Shown: positions 45,351 through 57,569, counted from the first letter of the stretch. The stretch is DNA of 64,000 nt from Agrobacterium arsenijevicii (GCA_000949895.1 JWIT01000012.1:62001-126000); one strand, 5' to 3'. The notes: generated by a model from the sequence alone, not told the origin. Made by a program: numbers and translations.

Positions 45351-46865
45351 TTATTCCCCGCGTGGAAAACGCTGGTTTTCCTCCAGCACGTTCAAGTCCA
45401 TGTGGTTGCGCATGTAGCGTTCCGAGGCTTTCTGCAATGGCTGATAATCCCACGGGAAATAGGCGCCGTTTCGCAGCGCCTTGTAGACCACCCAGCGCCG
45501 CGCCTGACTTTCCCGCACCGATGCGTCGAAAACGGGCAGCTGCCAGCGTCGGCCGATTTCAGCCGAAAGCGATGACAGCACATCAGCGAATTCAGGATTG
45601 CCGGTAAGGTTTATCCGCTCTTCAGGATCCGTCTCGAGGTCGTAGAGCAACGGCGGATCCGCTTCGCAGACTGAGAGCTTGTAACGGCCATCCCTGATAG
45701 CGACCAGTGGCGCGATCGAACCTTCGGCGGCATATTCCATCGGCACCGGCCCACGCTCGCCTGTTCCCGCAGCCAAAGCCGCAAGGTCTTCGCCATCCGT
45801 CCAGCGTTTCAGTGAGGTAATATCGAGGCCTGCCAGACCGCATAGCGTCGGTGTGACATCCAGCGTCGAAACCGGCGCGTCGATAAGCGCCGGTTTCCAG
45901 CCGGGTGCTGCGATCATCAAGGGCACGCGGGCCGAACCCTCGAAAAAGCACATCTTGAACCACAGGCCGCGCTCGCCCAGCATGTCGCCGTGGTCGGAGA
46001 GGAACAGGATGATCGTGTCCTCCTCCATCCGCGTCGCCTTCAATACGTCGAGAATTTCGCCGACCTTCTCATCGATATAGGAGATATTGGCGAAATAACC
46101 GCGCCGCGCCCGGCGTATCTCGTCGGGTGAAATATCGAAGGCCTGATGATCACAGGCTTCCAGCAACCGCTTCGAATGCGGATCCTGCTCCTCGAAGGGA
46201 AGCGCCTGTATCTGCGGATCGAGCGCCGGGCAATCCTCATAGAGATCCCAGAATTTCCGCCGTGCCACATACGGGTCATGCGGATGGGTGAAGCTCACGG
46301 TCAGGCACCATGGGCGGTCATCGAGCCGGCGCGACAGATCGTAGAGCTTGCGGGTTGCGTGATAGGCAACCTCATCGTCATATTCCATCTGATTGGTGAT
46401 TTCGGCAACGCCCGCGCCGGTGACCGAACCGAGATTGTGATACCACCAGTCGATCCGCTCGCCCGGCTTGGTATAATCAGGCGTCCAGCCGAAATCCGCC
46501 GGATAAATATCCGTCGTCAGACGCTCTTCGAAGCCGTGCAGCTGGTCCGGTCCGACAAAATGCATCTTTCCGGAAAGGCCGGTGTAATAACCAGCTGCCC
46601 GCAGGTGATGCGCATAGGTCGGAATATCCGACGCGAATTCGGCGGCATTATCGTAAACCCGCGTCCGGCTGGGCAATTGACCGGACATGAACGAAGCCCG
46701 GGCCGGCGCGCAAAGCGGACTTGCCGTATAGGTATTGGCGAAACGGACAGACCGCTCCGCCAACGCTTTCAGATGTGGCGCGTGGAGAAAATCGGCCGGG
46801 CCATCGGGAAAAAACGTCCCGTTGAACTGGTCGGCCATCAGGATCAGAATATTGGGACGCGGCAT
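45351..46865 (-). CDS. betC: Choline-sulfatase
   Basis: 504 residues of the type I sulfatase family. The formylglycine site is CAPAR (Cys52-Arg56), in PLCAPARASFMSGQLPSR. Metal-site motifs ADQ near 11-13 and SDHGDMLGERGLWFK are typical of choline-sulfatase, which frees choline and sulfate. Its C-terminal choline-sulfatase extension is present. The ATG at 46865 has GGAAAG at good spacing; a GTG six bases earlier is too close to that site. The gene follows the choline binding-protein gene choX. It needs a formylglycine-generating enzyme from elsewhere. Confidence 0.92.
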   Translation of the reverse strand: MPRPNILILMADQFNGTFFPDGPADFLHAPHLKALAERSVRFANTYTASPLCAPARASFMSGQLPSRTRVYDNAAEFASDIPTYAHHLRAAGYYTGLSGKMHFVGPDQLHGFEERLTTDIYPADFGWTPDYTKPGERIDWWYHNLGSVTGAGVAEITNQMEYDDEVAYHATRKLYDLSRRLDDRPWCLTVSFTHPHDPYVARRKFWDLYEDCPALDPQIQALPFEEQDPHSKRLLEACDHQAFDISPDEIRRARRGYFANISYIDEKVGEILDVLKATRMEEDTIILFLSDHGDMLGERGLWFKMCFFEGSARVPLMIAAPGWKPALIDAPVSTLDVTPTLCGLAGLDITSLKRWTDGEDLAALAAGTGERGPVPMEYAAEGSIAPLVAIRDGRYKLSVCEADPPLLYDLETDPEERINLTGNPEFADVLSSLSAEIGRRWQLPVFDASVRESQARRWVVYKALRNGAYFPWDYQPLQKASERYMRNHMDLNVLEENQRFPRGE

Positions 46866-46879
46866 TTCCACTTTCCGAT

Positions 46880-47833
46880 TTAGAGGCCAAGCTTGCCTTT
46901 GACGGCGGCATCACCCGGCTTGCCATCCAGCGTGGTGACGCCTTGCAGCCAGCCATCCAGCACCTTCGGATTGGCTTTCAGCCAGGCCGTTGCCGCCGCT
47001 TTCGAGTCTTCGCCACCGAGAATGGAACCCATCAGGGAATTTTCCATGCTGATATCGAATTTGAGGTTCTTGAACAGCGTTGCCGCATTCGGGCATTGCT
47101 GCGGCCAGCCGGAACGTGCGAGCGTGTGGACCTCAGCCCCACCGAAATTCGGGCCGAAATAGGCGTCGCCACCCGAGAGATAAGCGATATCGATCTTCTC
47201 GTTCATCGGATGCGGCGCCCAGGCAAGGAAGACCACCGCCTTTTTGTCCCTGCCTGCCCGTTCCACCTGCGCCAGCATGGCCTGTTCACCGGATTCTACG
47301 AGCTGCCAGCCCTTTAGGCCGAAATCATTGGCGTCGATGATCTTCTGGATGTTCTGGTTGGCGGGCGCACCCGGCTCGATGCCGTAAATCTTGCTCTCAA
47401 ACTCACCGGCATGTTTGGCGAGATCGGAAAAATCCTTCACGCCCTTTTCCGCCATATAGGAGGGTACGGCGAGCGTGAACTTGGCACCCTCAAGGTTCTT
47501 CGTCATCACCTCGGCAGCCTTGGCAGCGTTCAGATCATCAACGAAAGATTTCTGGGCAGGCATCCAGTTGCCGAGAAAGACGTCGATTTCGCCGTTCTTC
47601 ATGGCCTGATAGCCGATCGGCACCGACAGCGTCTTGACGTCGGCCTCATAACCCAGCGCATCGAGCAGAACCGAGGCAACGCCGTTGGTGGCGGTGATAT
47701 CGGTCCAACCGGGGTCACTGAGGCGAATGGTCTTGCAGGCCGCGCCATCGGCCGCCTGAAGCGGGGTGGAGAAGGCCGCCACGGACAAAAACAGACCGGC
47801 GGCGATGCGATGCAGATGAGAAACGGTTTTCAT
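46880..47833 (-). CDS. choX: Choline ABC transporter periplasmic binding protein
   Basis: 317 residues from the ATG at 47833 (GGGGAG upstream), signal peptide to about residue 27 (LQAADG). Trp/Asp-rich choline box residues of ChoX are seen in DPGWTDI, GNWMPAQ and AWAPHPMN. It binds choline for an ABC importer whose permease and ATPase are not in this window. The start is divergent from a LysR regulator. Confidence 0.88.
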   Translation of the reverse strand: MKTVSHLHRIAAGLFLSVAAFSTPLQAADGAACKTIRLSDPGWTDITATNGVASVLLDALGYEADVKTLSVPIGYQAMKNGEIDVFLGNWMPAQKSFVDDLNAAKAAEVMTKNLEGAKFTLAVPSYMAEKGVKDFSDLAKHAGEFESKIYGIEPGAPANQNIQKIIDANDFGLKGWQLVESGEQAMLAQVERAGRDKKAVVFLAWAPHPMNEKIDIAYLSGGDAYFGPNFGGAEVHTLARSGWPQQCPNAATLFKNLKFDISMENSLMGSILGGEDSKAAATAWLKANPKVLDGWLQGVTTLDGKPGDAAVKGKLGL

Positions 47834-47927
47834 TGCGGCTCCCCTTTTATTAGTCCAGTTTATTGAACACCACATTGTTTTTGCCTGTGAAGCGGGTATT
47901 TTTCGATGACTGATATAAGGATTTTCT

Positions 47928-48824
47928 ATGACAGAGCGGCCGCTCGATCTTGGATGGATGCGCATTTTTACCGAGGTCGCCCGTCGCGGCAGCCTGACGG
48001 CGGCGGCCGGTTCCCTGCGACTGACCCAGCCCGCCGTCAGCTATCAGATCCGCCGGCTGGAAGACGATCTCGGTGTGCCGCTCGTCCGGCGCAAACATCG
48101 CGGCATCGAGCTGACGGCGGAGGGGCAAAAGCTGTTCGAGATCGTTTCGCGCAATGTCGATTCCATCGACCTTCTGGCGCAGCAGCTTCGCCGCACGGAA
48201 GAGCGGCAGACGATCCGCCTGCACACGGACTATGCCTTCTCCTCTCTCTGGCTTATCCCGCGCATGCATGGTTTTCGCGCGCTCAACCCTGACATCAACA
48301 TCCAGATCGTCGCCACGCAGGATCCGCTGGGACAGGGCAAACACGATAGCGACGTGATGATCATTTTCGGAACACGGCAGGATGCGGGCGACGGCGCGGT
48401 GCTGCTGCTTTCGGAGAAGGTCACACCCGTCTGTTCGCCAGCGCTTTTAGCGGAGCAGCCGGCATCCGGCACCGTGGCGGATTTTTCGCGGTTGAAACTC
48501 ATCCACCTCGAAAACACCTCACAGATGCACTGGTTCGACTGGGCGTCCTATTTCAAGCATTTCGGCGTGCTGAGAGGCGCGGAAAACGACAGCGGCGACA
48601 TCAGTTTCAACAATTACACCATGGTGGTTCAGGCAACGATAGGCGAGCAGGGTTTCGCGCTCGGCTGGGCCGGCCTGGTTGATCCGCTGGTTGAGGCAGG
48701 TGTGCTGGTAACCGCAGGCCCGAGCCTTGAGGCGCCGGGCCGCGGCTACTGGCTGCTGCGGCCCAAAAATAACGACAGCGCGGTCAGGAAACTGACTGGC
48801 TGGCTGATCGACGAGAAACGATAA
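47928..48824 (+). CDS. LysR-family regulator of choline sulfate use
   Basis: 298 residues: LysR helix-turn-helix (about 8-66; GSLTAAAGSLRLTQPAVSYQ) and ligand domain. It is divergent from choX-betC over a 94-base gap, the standard arrangement of the choline-sulfate utilisation regulator in rhizobia. Ligand probably choline or choline sulfate. Confidence 0.85.
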   Translation: MTERPLDLGWMRIFTEVARRGSLTAAAGSLRLTQPAVSYQIRRLEDDLGVPLVRRKHRGIELTAEGQKLFEIVSRNVDSIDLLAQQLRRTEERQTIRLHTDYAFSSLWLIPRMHGFRALNPDINIQIVATQDPLGQGKHDSDVMIIFGTRQDAGDGAVLLLSEKVTPVCSPALLAEQPASGTVADFSRLKLIHLENTSQMHWFDWASYFKHFGVLRGAENDSGDISFNNYTMVVQATIGEQGFALGWAGLVDPLVEAGVLVTAGPSLEAPGRGYWLLRPKNNDSAVRKLTGWLIDEKR

Positions 48825-48853
48825 CGCGATCAACCAGCCTGTATTGTTTCCAA

Positions 48854-50305
48854 CTAGATCGGGTAATGCAGCGGGCCGTCCTGCAGCGTTACCCAACGCA
48901 GTTCGGTGAATTCCGCAATGCCCGCCGTGCCGCCGAAACGGCCATAACCCGAGGCTTTGACCCCGCCGAAAGGCATCTGCGCCTCATCGTGAACAGTCGG
49001 GCCATTGATGTGGCAGATGCCGCTCTCGATGCGCCCGGCAACCGCCAGTGCTCTTGCCTGATCCCTGCCGAAAACGGCGGCTGAAAGGCCGAACTCGGTT
49101 TCGTTTGCAATGCTGACGGCCTCATCGATGCTGCCCGCGCGAATAATGGAAACGACCGGGCCGAAGCTTTCCTCGGAATAAAGCCGCATGTCCGGCGTCA
49201 CGCCATCGACGGCAATCGCATCCAGCATCGTGCCGGTGCCGCCGCCACCCGCCACGAGGCGAGCACCCTTGGAAACCGCGTCATCGACCAGCGCATGGAT
49301 ACGTGCCGCCGCTTCGGCGCTGACCATCGAACCAAGCGGGGTTTTCCCCTCACGCGGATCGCCCGCCGTCAGGCTCGCGGCCTTTTTGGCAAAGGCTTCC
49401 ACGAAACTATCAGCGACGCTGTCGATCACGATGATCCGTTCCGTCGACATGCAGATCTGGCCCTGGTTCATATAGGCGCCGAAGGCTGCCGCAGCTACCG
49501 CCGCATCGATATCGGCATCGTCAAGCACGATGAAGGGCGCCTTGCCGCCAAGTTCCAGAAGCGCTGGCTTCAGGTAACGGCCCGCCGTTTCCGCGATGAC
49601 GCGGCCAACCCGGGTCGAACCGGTGAAATTCACCCTTCGGACGGCGGGGTGGGCGATCAGCGTTTCGACGATCTTTGCCGCATCTTCAGGCGCATTGGAG
49701 ACCGCATTCAGCACGCCTTTCGGCAGACCGGCGGAAGCGATCGCCTCGATGATCAGTGCATGGGTGCGCGGGCAGAGTTCCGATGTCTTCATCACCACGG
49801 TGTTGCCGCAGGCAAGCGGCGTGGCGATGGAGCGCACGCCAAGAATGACCGGCGCGTTCCAGGGTGCCATCGACAGCACGACACCCGCCGGCTGGCGCAA
49901 CGCCATGGCCATGGTGCCCGGACGGTTGGAGGGGATGACCTCCCCCTTGATCTGGGTCGTGAGACTGGCTGCTTCCACCAGCATGTCGCTGGCAAGCATG
50001 ACGTTGAAACCGGCCCAGGCCTCCGTAGCGCCGATTTCCTCTTTCATCGCCTTGATAATATCCGGCGCGGCGGCACGAAGCGCTTCGGCAGCGGCAAGAA
50101 GATAACGGCGGCGTTCACCGGGCGTGGTTGCGGACCATTGCGGGAAAGCGGCAGCGGCAGCATCCGCCGCGCGCGTCGCATCCTCAGGCGTTGCAGCCGC
50201 GGCGCTGGTCGCCACCTCACCGGTAATGGGGTTGTTGCGTTCAAAACGCTTTCCGTTTGCGGCCGCGCTATGGTCGCCGCCGATGAAAAGATTGACAGTC
50301 TGCAT
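48854..50305 (-). CDS. NAD(P)-dependent aldehyde dehydrogenase (vanillin/salicylaldehyde type)
   Basis: 483 residues from the ATG at 50305, seven bases after AGGAGG; an earlier ATG is too close to it. Catalytic Glu251 (LLELGGKAP) and Cys285 (GQICMSTER) are present, as is the cofactor loop NFTGSTRVG. The PWNAPVILGVRSIATPLACG segment resembles aromatic aldehyde dehydrogenases. It is convergent with the LysR gene and divergent from an AraC regulator that probably controls it. A ketoglutarate-semialdehyde role is possible but less likely from sequence style. Confidence 0.85.
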   Translation of the reverse strand: MQTVNLFIGGDHSAAANGKRFERNNPITGEVATSAAAATPEDATRAADAAAAAFPQWSATTPGERRRYLLAAAEALRAAAPDIIKAMKEEIGATEAWAGFNVMLASDMLVEAASLTTQIKGEVIPSNRPGTMAMALRQPAGVVLSMAPWNAPVILGVRSIATPLACGNTVVMKTSELCPRTHALIIEAIASAGLPKGVLNAVSNAPEDAAKIVETLIAHPAVRRVNFTGSTRVGRVIAETAGRYLKPALLELGGKAPFIVLDDADIDAAVAAAAFGAYMNQGQICMSTERIIVIDSVADSFVEAFAKKAASLTAGDPREGKTPLGSMVSAEAAARIHALVDDAVSKGARLVAGGGGTGTMLDAIAVDGVTPDMRLYSEESFGPVVSIIRAGSIDEAVSIANETEFGLSAAVFGRDQARALAVAGRIESGICHINGPTVHDEAQMPFGGVKASGYGRFGGTAGIAEFTELRWVTLQDGPLHYPI

Positions 50306-50401
50306 GTTCATCCTCCTGGCGGGCAACCAATCTCCTCAAGGTTTTCGTCCCGCATGGGCAAAGTTTAACAACGACAGGCCCACATAAAATGCACTAACAT
50401 G

Positions 50402-50415
50402 GTACATTATTGTAC
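50402..50415. promoter_or_regulatory. Palindrome in the divergent ALDH-AraC region
   Basis: GTACATTATTGTAC (five-base arms) lies 13 bases upstream of the AraC start, overlapping its leader. It may be an operator for that regulator. Confidence 0.4.
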
Positions 50416-50428
50416 TTTTGGAGGATGA

Positions 50429-51298
50429 ATGCCGCTTCACAAGCAGATTGCCGGTGTCCGGGAAAAGACAGCGGCGCGCATGCTGAATTCATCCCTGCGC
50501 GTGAGCGAAGTCAAACTGGCGTCGGACGGTGCTCATCTCATCCTGCTCGCGTCGGGTGAAGCACATGTCATTCGCGGCGATAATAACGTGACGCTATCCG
50601 CTCCGGCACTCGTCTGGCTGCCGGCTGGCCCGACCGGCCAGCTGAGGCTGAATGCGGGAAGCCGTGGATCGCTGCTGACCACATCCGAAATCGGCCTCGC
50701 CCACGCGATGCCGACCGGAACGAGTGCGATCAGCATACGCAACGCCTTGCAGCGTGTTCTCACGCAGGTGCTTGTCGAAAAGGATCAGTTGGAGCTGGCG
50801 GGTTATCTCGAGACCATCGCAAACGAAAATCTGCGGCCGACAGCCGGCTCGGACACGATCATTGCCAGCCTGCTTTCGGTGACACTGATCCGTATCTGCC
50901 AACACGCCACCGCAGATGCCGCCACCGTTTCCCTGCCGGGCAGCCTCACCGAACGCTTCATATTACTGGTCGCCCAGCATAAGCGTGACCAATGGGACGT
51001 GGAGGATTATGCCCGCTACCTCGGTGTCAGCCGCGAACGACTGGGCACCGCTGTCCGCAGGGCGACGGGGCTTGCGCCGCAGGCCTATATTCACCGCGAG
51101 CTGCTATCCGAGGCGCGTGACCTTCTTCTTAACTCTTCCCTGCAAGTTGCTGAAATAGCGTTCCGATTGGGTTTTCAGGATCCTGGATACTTCAATCGCT
51201 TCTTCACGCGCAACGAGGGAATATCACCCGGCCGTTTCCGACGGACGGCAACACGCATGCAAAATGTTCCGCCACCGTCCTATGCCGCATGGCCCTGA
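50429..51298 (+). CDS. AraC-family regulator
   Basis: 289 residues with a cupin-like N-terminus (SEVKLASDGAHLILLASGEA) and an AraC double helix-turn-helix at about 185-275 (YARYLGVSRERLGTAVRRAT, LQVAEIAFRLGFQDPGYFNR). GGAGG precedes the ATG. Divergent from the aldehyde dehydrogenase gene, which it probably activates in response to an aromatic or aldehyde inducer. Confidence 0.85.
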   Translation: MPLHKQIAGVREKTAARMLNSSLRVSEVKLASDGAHLILLASGEAHVIRGDNNVTLSAPALVWLPAGPTGQLRLNAGSRGSLLTTSEIGLAHAMPTGTSAISIRNALQRVLTQVLVEKDQLELAGYLETIANENLRPTAGSDTIIASLLSVTLIRICQHATADAATVSLPGSLTERFILLVAQHKRDQWDVEDYARYLGVSRERLGTAVRRATGLAPQAYIHRELLSEARDLLLNSSLQVAEIAFRLGFQDPGYFNRFFTRNEGISPGRFRRTATRMQNVPPPSYAAWP

Positions 51299-51378
51299 AG
51301 ATGCGCATCAACGACTGGAACTCCGCTCCCCGCCATTCGTTGAGTTCCAGACAAAAGGAAACACAAAGGGAGTTTGTC

Positions 51379-51555
51379 ATGGATCATAAAAAGGAACCCG
51401 GCGATTTCGCCGACAAGAAGCGCGAAGAACAGGGTCGCGGTGTGATCGTTGCCGGGCCGGATGCGCATGAGAATGAAAAGGGCGGCAAAGCCCCATCGGG
51501 AAAGGCCGAAAACCCGTCACCGGACAAGCCGGTTTCGTCCTCTGACCGTAGATAA
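51379..51555 (+). CDS. Small hydrophilic protein, unknown function
   Basis: 58 residues beginning MDHKKEPGDF, almost entirely charged or polar with many Lys, Glu, Asp and Pro; likely disordered. AAGGGAG eight bases upstream supports the ATG at 51379 over an earlier frame start. A terminator follows directly. No family recognised. Confidence 0.6.
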   Translation: MDHKKEPGDFADKKREEQGRGVIVAGPDAHENEKGGKAPSGKAENPSPDKPVSSSDRR

Positions 51556-51561
51556 AAAATA

Positions 51562-51593
51562 CACCTCCCTGATCACTCAGGAAGGTGCTTTTT
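51562..51593. terminator. Bidirectional terminator between convergent genes
   Basis: Stem CACCT-C-CCTGA / TCAGG-A-AGGTG with a TCAC loop and T-tracts on both strands. It ends both the small gene and the katA gene. Confidence 0.75.
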
Positions 51594-51614
51594 ATTTGGT
51601 CGTTTCACGTTCCC

Positions 51615-53810
<2,196 letters not shown>

Positions 53811-54003
53811 TTAAACGAAATAATCAATTCGACAGGTGCAGCATGTTCGAGCCAGGAGCCCACAGCAGGTAATCCCGATGGGAACCGTGCAGCGACGCTG
53901 GTGATCCTTCACAGCTACATCCTCTTTCTGTCATGAAGATGACTAACAGCCGGGTTCCATAATTTCCAATTGTATATTCTAAAGGCTGCGATATGCTGAG
54001 CTT

Positions 54004-54924
54004 ATGATTAGCCTCTCCATGAAACATCTTCGATATTTCGACGCCCTGGCCAAGATCGGCCATTTCGGGCGGGCGGCGGAAGCATGCGCCATTTCCCAAC
54101 CGGCGCTTTCGCTGCAGATCAGGGAGCTGGAAGAATTGATCGGCGCGCCGCTCGTCGAACGCGGCAGCCGCCGGATCAGGCTGACCGCGCTTGGTGATGA
54201 ATTCGCTGAACGCACCCGCCTGATCCTGCGCTCGGTGGACGAATTGCAGGATCTGGCGCGGGCAAGGCACGGCCCACTCAGCGGCCGCCTGCGCATCGGC
54301 GTCATTCCAACCGTCGCACCCTATCTTTTACCACAGGTCATCAAGACACTCACCCGTCATTACCCCGGGCTGGAGGCGCGCCCGCGCGAGGCGGTGACGC
54401 AGAAACTCATCGAAGACCTGCTGGAAGCGCGGCTGGACGTGGCGATCGTCGCCCTTCCCGTCTCGGAACCGTCGCTGGAAGAGGTTCCGCTGTTTTCGGA
54501 GGAATTCATTCTGGTCCGGCCGATGGAGGATGCGGGAATGCCGGTGCCGAGCGCCGACAAACTGGGCGAAATGCGCCTGCTGCTGCTTGAGGAAGGCCAC
54601 TGTTTCCGCAATCAGGCGCTTTCTTTCTGCAGCACGACGAACGCGCCGCCGCGCGTGCTGATGGAGGGCAGTTCGCTCTCGACCCTCGTGCAGATGGTTG
54701 GCGCCGGCATCGGCGTCACGCTTATTCCGCAGATGGCCGTCGATATGGAGACGCGGCAATCCACCGTCTCGGTATTCCGGCTGGCGGAGCCCCGGCCGTC
54801 ACGCACCATCGGCATGGTCTGGCGCAAGAGCAATCCGCTCTCGGCGCAATTCGCCCATATTGCAGAGATCGTCCGCGAATGCGGTCTCGAGAAACTCGGC
54901 CGTGTGACCGATTCCGCAGCCTGA
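54004..54924 (+). CDS. oxyR: Hydrogen peroxide-sensing LysR regulator OxyR
   Basis: 306 residues. The N-terminal helix-turn-helix (about 10-65) is followed by the ligand domain with two redox cysteines, Cys200 and Cys209 (GHCFRNQALSFC), at the same spacing as Cys199/Cys208 of E. coli OxyR. Oxidation by peroxide would activate katA. It is divergent from katA; a run near 53960-54000 (ATTGTATATTC and CTGCGATATGC) may be its operator. An ATG at 54019 is an alternative start. Confidence 0.93.
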   Translation: MISLSMKHLRYFDALAKIGHFGRAAEACAISQPALSLQIRELEELIGAPLVERGSRRIRLTALGDEFAERTRLILRSVDELQDLARARHGPLSGRLRIGVIPTVAPYLLPQVIKTLTRHYPGLEARPREAVTQKLIEDLLEARLDVAIVALPVSEPSLEEVPLFSEEFILVRPMEDAGMPVPSADKLGEMRLLLLEEGHCFRNQALSFCSTTNAPPRVLMEGSSLSTLVQMVGAGIGVTLIPQMAVDMETRQSTVSVFRLAEPRPSRTIGMVWRKSNPLSAQFAHIAEIVRECGLEKLGRVTDSAA

Positions 54925-54928
54925 AGCT

Positions 54929-55912
54929 CTAGCTTTTAGCAACGTCCCCGGTTTTGCCCTCACAAAGACGGTCGGCCATGGCAAAAAAGGCAAGTTTCAT
55001 CTTGCTGCGCTTATCCGCACCTTCAAGGCTCGAAACCGGCACCTGGAAACCGAACATCTCGTCCGGCTCGGCAGAGCGCTCCCGCCAGAAAGCGTCTATG
55101 TCGGAAAGCAGCATTTTTTGCCGCCGGGCGCGCCGGTAATTGATCGGGTGTCTGGCGTGGGAGACTGCGAAATAGGAACCCGCATCCTCCTGGATTAGGC
55201 CTTGCAGCAACATCAATACCGCGTCTTTCGGACGAAGACCCGCGAGGTCGCGTGTCACCGCCACCATCTCCTGTTTTGCCGCACGAGGCCCCTGCATGCC
55301 GCCAACGGCGATCGTCCGGTGCCCGCTCGTACCTAGTGCTGCGAAGATAAACTTGGTCGTCCACAAGGTTACGTCGTCGCTGGTTCGGATCAGCCGCACC
55401 GCGAAAGCGCCCTCGTGCCGGCCGCCACATAAATCCGCTAGGGCCAGCGTGCAGCGATATTCGCCTGCACGGCCGTGGACGCTACCGACCTCGATCGTCT
55501 TTCCGGTCCAAAGTTCAGCCATCACCTCTTCGGAGAAGCAACCGCTGGCGATGACGAAATTCTCCATGAGAAAATCCAGCCGCCTGGCATACGAAATTTT
55601 GCCGACGAGGAATTTCGACAGCGGTTTCTGAAGAAGCTCGTCATGCGGTGGAGGCAGTTTTTGCGTCGCTGAAAACCGGGACAGAAACCGCCACCATCGC
55701 AGGGTTACGAGCGGGTGGGCCAAAAAACGCATCCAGAAAAGGAAACCCCGTTTCCAGTGGGCGCGCAAAACGAACGTCGCGACGCTCAATGCCAGGGGAA
55801 AACGGGGAAGTTCCAGACCATCGCCGGGCATGGTTTGCGCAGTGATGGACACCAGCTCGGGTTTCGCCGAGTTTTTTTCCGCAGCGAATGCGGCGATTTC
55901 AGTATGCGACAT
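54929..55912 (-). CDS. DUF535 (VirK/YbjX) family protein
   Basis: 327 residues. The family's conserved motif is visible as GGMQGPRAAKQEM, followed by the GLRPKDAVLMLLQG region and the NYRRARRQKML segment. Members are cytoplasmic or peripheral proteins linked in enteric bacteria to virulence, envelope stress and resistance to antimicrobial peptides. Function in this organism is unknown. It is convergent with oxyR, four bases apart at the stops, and has no obvious operon partner. Confidence 0.75.
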   Translation of the reverse strand: MSHTEIAAFAAEKNSAKPELVSITAQTMPGDGLELPRFPLALSVATFVLRAHWKRGFLFWMRFLAHPLVTLRWWRFLSRFSATQKLPPPHDELLQKPLSKFLVGKISYARRLDFLMENFVIASGCFSEEVMAELWTGKTIEVGSVHGRAGEYRCTLALADLCGGRHEGAFAVRLIRTSDDVTLWTTKFIFAALGTSGHRTIAVGGMQGPRAAKQEMVAVTRDLAGLRPKDAVLMLLQGLIQEDAGSYFAVSHARHPINYRRARRQKMLLSDIDAFWRERSAEPDEMFGFQVPVSSLEGADKRSKMKLAFFAMADRLCEGKTGDVAKS

Positions 55913-56234
55913 CGTAAAATTCCGGGGAGTATGACTGTTTGGACTGAGTCTCAGAGTGATTTGGTCGGGACTTTGCGCGCCCAGGATGAACCGAATATGA
56001 AATCGGGAGACGTTACGCTGCGATCACCGGCACTCCGGCATTGCGTTAAATTCCGGGGCGATACCGCAACAGCGCGCCGCCTTGGGGGCGAAAGCCCGGG
56101 GGAAACAGATTCCGCTGGCGTGTCACTGCGTGTACTCCGGTTGGGATCGATGATCCTGTGCCCCGCACATTACGACGGCGAAAATTGCGGCAACATTACA
56201 ATTGCCCTCCCGAAAGCCAGTTATCAAAGCACGG
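55913..56234. other. Intergenic region, 322 bases, nothing recognised
   Basis: Between the DUF535 start and the histidine kinase stop. No credible gene or strong hairpin. It must contain the DUF535 promoter. A plus-strand frame covering it has no ribosome site and runs through genes on the other strand. Confidence 0.4.
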
Positions 56235-57569
56235 TCAGAAACGGACCCGGAACGTGCTTCCGAAGGAGGTGCTTTCCAGCACGATGCGGCCGTTGTGATT
56301 GGCAACGATCTGCTTGACGAGGCTGAGGCCAAGTCCGGCCCCCGTGCTTCGTGGCGTGACACGATAGAAAGGCTCGAATATCCGCTCCTGCTGGTCTTCG
56401 GGTATGCCCTGCCCCTCGTCGGAAATCGCGATTTCGCCGTTTGCGAGAACCGAAACATGGATCGACCCCTTGTTCCCCCCATGGTCGATTGCGTTGCGCA
56501 CGATGTTGCTGATGGCACGCGGCAGGGCGAACGGATTGCCCTGCGTTTCGTATTGCTCGATCTGCGCTTCGAAGGAGATGTCGTAACCCGCCGAGAGCGC
56601 GAGCGGCGCAAGATCGGCAACCACCGTGCGGGCGATCTCGACAAGGTTCACCGCCTCGCGCCGGTCGTTGACCTGATCGTTTCGCTCGAAGGCCAGAAGC
56701 TGTTCGGCAGTTTCGCCGAGCCGCGCGACGTCCCCCATCAAACGCTGCTGTTCCGGTCCCGGCAACCCTTCAATCCGGGTCTGCATGATCGCAATCGGCG
56801 TCCTCAACTCGTGCGCCGCATCGATCAGAAACCGTTGCCGCGCTTGGAACTGCTCTTCGAGCCGCTCGAGAATACTGTTGAAAGAGACAATCAACGGAAC
56901 GACTTCGCGCGGCACATCCTCGACGGGAAGCTTCGAACCCGGTCGTCGCGGGTCGATCTCCGGTGCTTTTTTGACGACGGAACTAAGACCGGCAAGCGCC
57001 CGGCGCACGATGCGCGGCACGGAGAAGAACACCGCAGGCAAAATGACCGCCAGCAGAGGAACATAAATCTTGTAGGTTTCGGCAAGGAGCGTCAGAAACG
57101 AAGCGCCCGCATGGGAGGTTCCGCCGAACATGATCCTGACAGCTCCCGCCGTCGTGTCGATACTTTCAACCGAAGCCATTTCGGATATGCCGCTGCCGCC
57201 GCGAATATCGGCGTCCATCATCATATGAAGGTAACGCGACAGCTCGGCATAGGCGGCCGGCACGGTGCCATAGGTCGCCGCCTTACCGTCAAGCGTCGAG
57301 ATCACGAACCAGAGCTTTTCATTCTTCGCCTTCAAGGCGCGCAGCGCCGGTCCCTCGGTAATGACAAGACCCTTCTGCGGATCGAGCGAAAGCGACTCGT
57401 CGAGCGTCGCCGACAATTCGTTCCAGAGGCCGATATTGGGTGAGAGCTTCATCACCCCGTAAACGCACAGCCCGACGATGACCACCGCAATCATGGAGGA
57501 GACGACAATGCTGAGCTGCCAGCTCAGTTGCCACCACAAGGACGGATTGGACTTGCCCTGCGTTTTCAT
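56235..57569 (-). CDS. Sensor histidine kinase (QseC/PmrB-like)
   Basis: 444 residues: membrane span about 19-40, periplasmic sensor about 41-165, second span about 167-187, linker, then HisKA with the phosphoacceptor His253 (AHELRTPIA), and HATPase with N-box NIVRNAIDHGG, G1 DEGQGIP and G2 GAGLGLSLV. It overlaps the response-regulator stop by three bases, so the two are coupled. Signal unknown; the divergent RND pump is the likely target. Confidence 0.9.
   Translation of the reverse strand: MKTQGKSNPSLWWQLSWQLSIVVSSMIAVVIVGLCVYGVMKLSPNIGLWNELSATLDESLSLDPQKGLVITEGPALRALKAKNEKLWFVISTLDGKAATYGTVPAAYAELSRYLHMMMDADIRGGSGISEMASVESIDTTAGAVRIMFGGTSHAGASFLTLLAETYKIYVPLLAVILPAVFFSVPRIVRRALAGLSSVVKKAPEIDPRRPGSKLPVEDVPREVVPLIVSFNSILERLEEQFQARQRFLIDAAHELRTPIAIMQTRIEGLPGPEQQRLMGDVARLGETAEQLLAFERNDQVNDRREAVNLVEIARTVVADLAPLALSAGYDISFEAQIEQYETQGNPFALPRAISNIVRNAIDHGGNKGSIHVSVLANGEIAISDEGQGIPEDQQERIFEPFYRVTPRSTGAGLGLSLVKQIVANHNGRIVLESTSFGSTFRVRF

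Noticed and set aside
48854-50305. The missing alpha-ketoglutarate semialdehyde dehydrogenase of hydroxyproline catabolism
   Set aside because: It is 30 kb away, has its own AraC regulator, and its sequence style is closer to aromatic aldehyde dehydrogenases.
55715-56317. 200-codon plus-strand frame in the DUF535-kinase gap
   Set aside because: It begins and ends inside real minus-strand genes, has no ribosome site and no domain.
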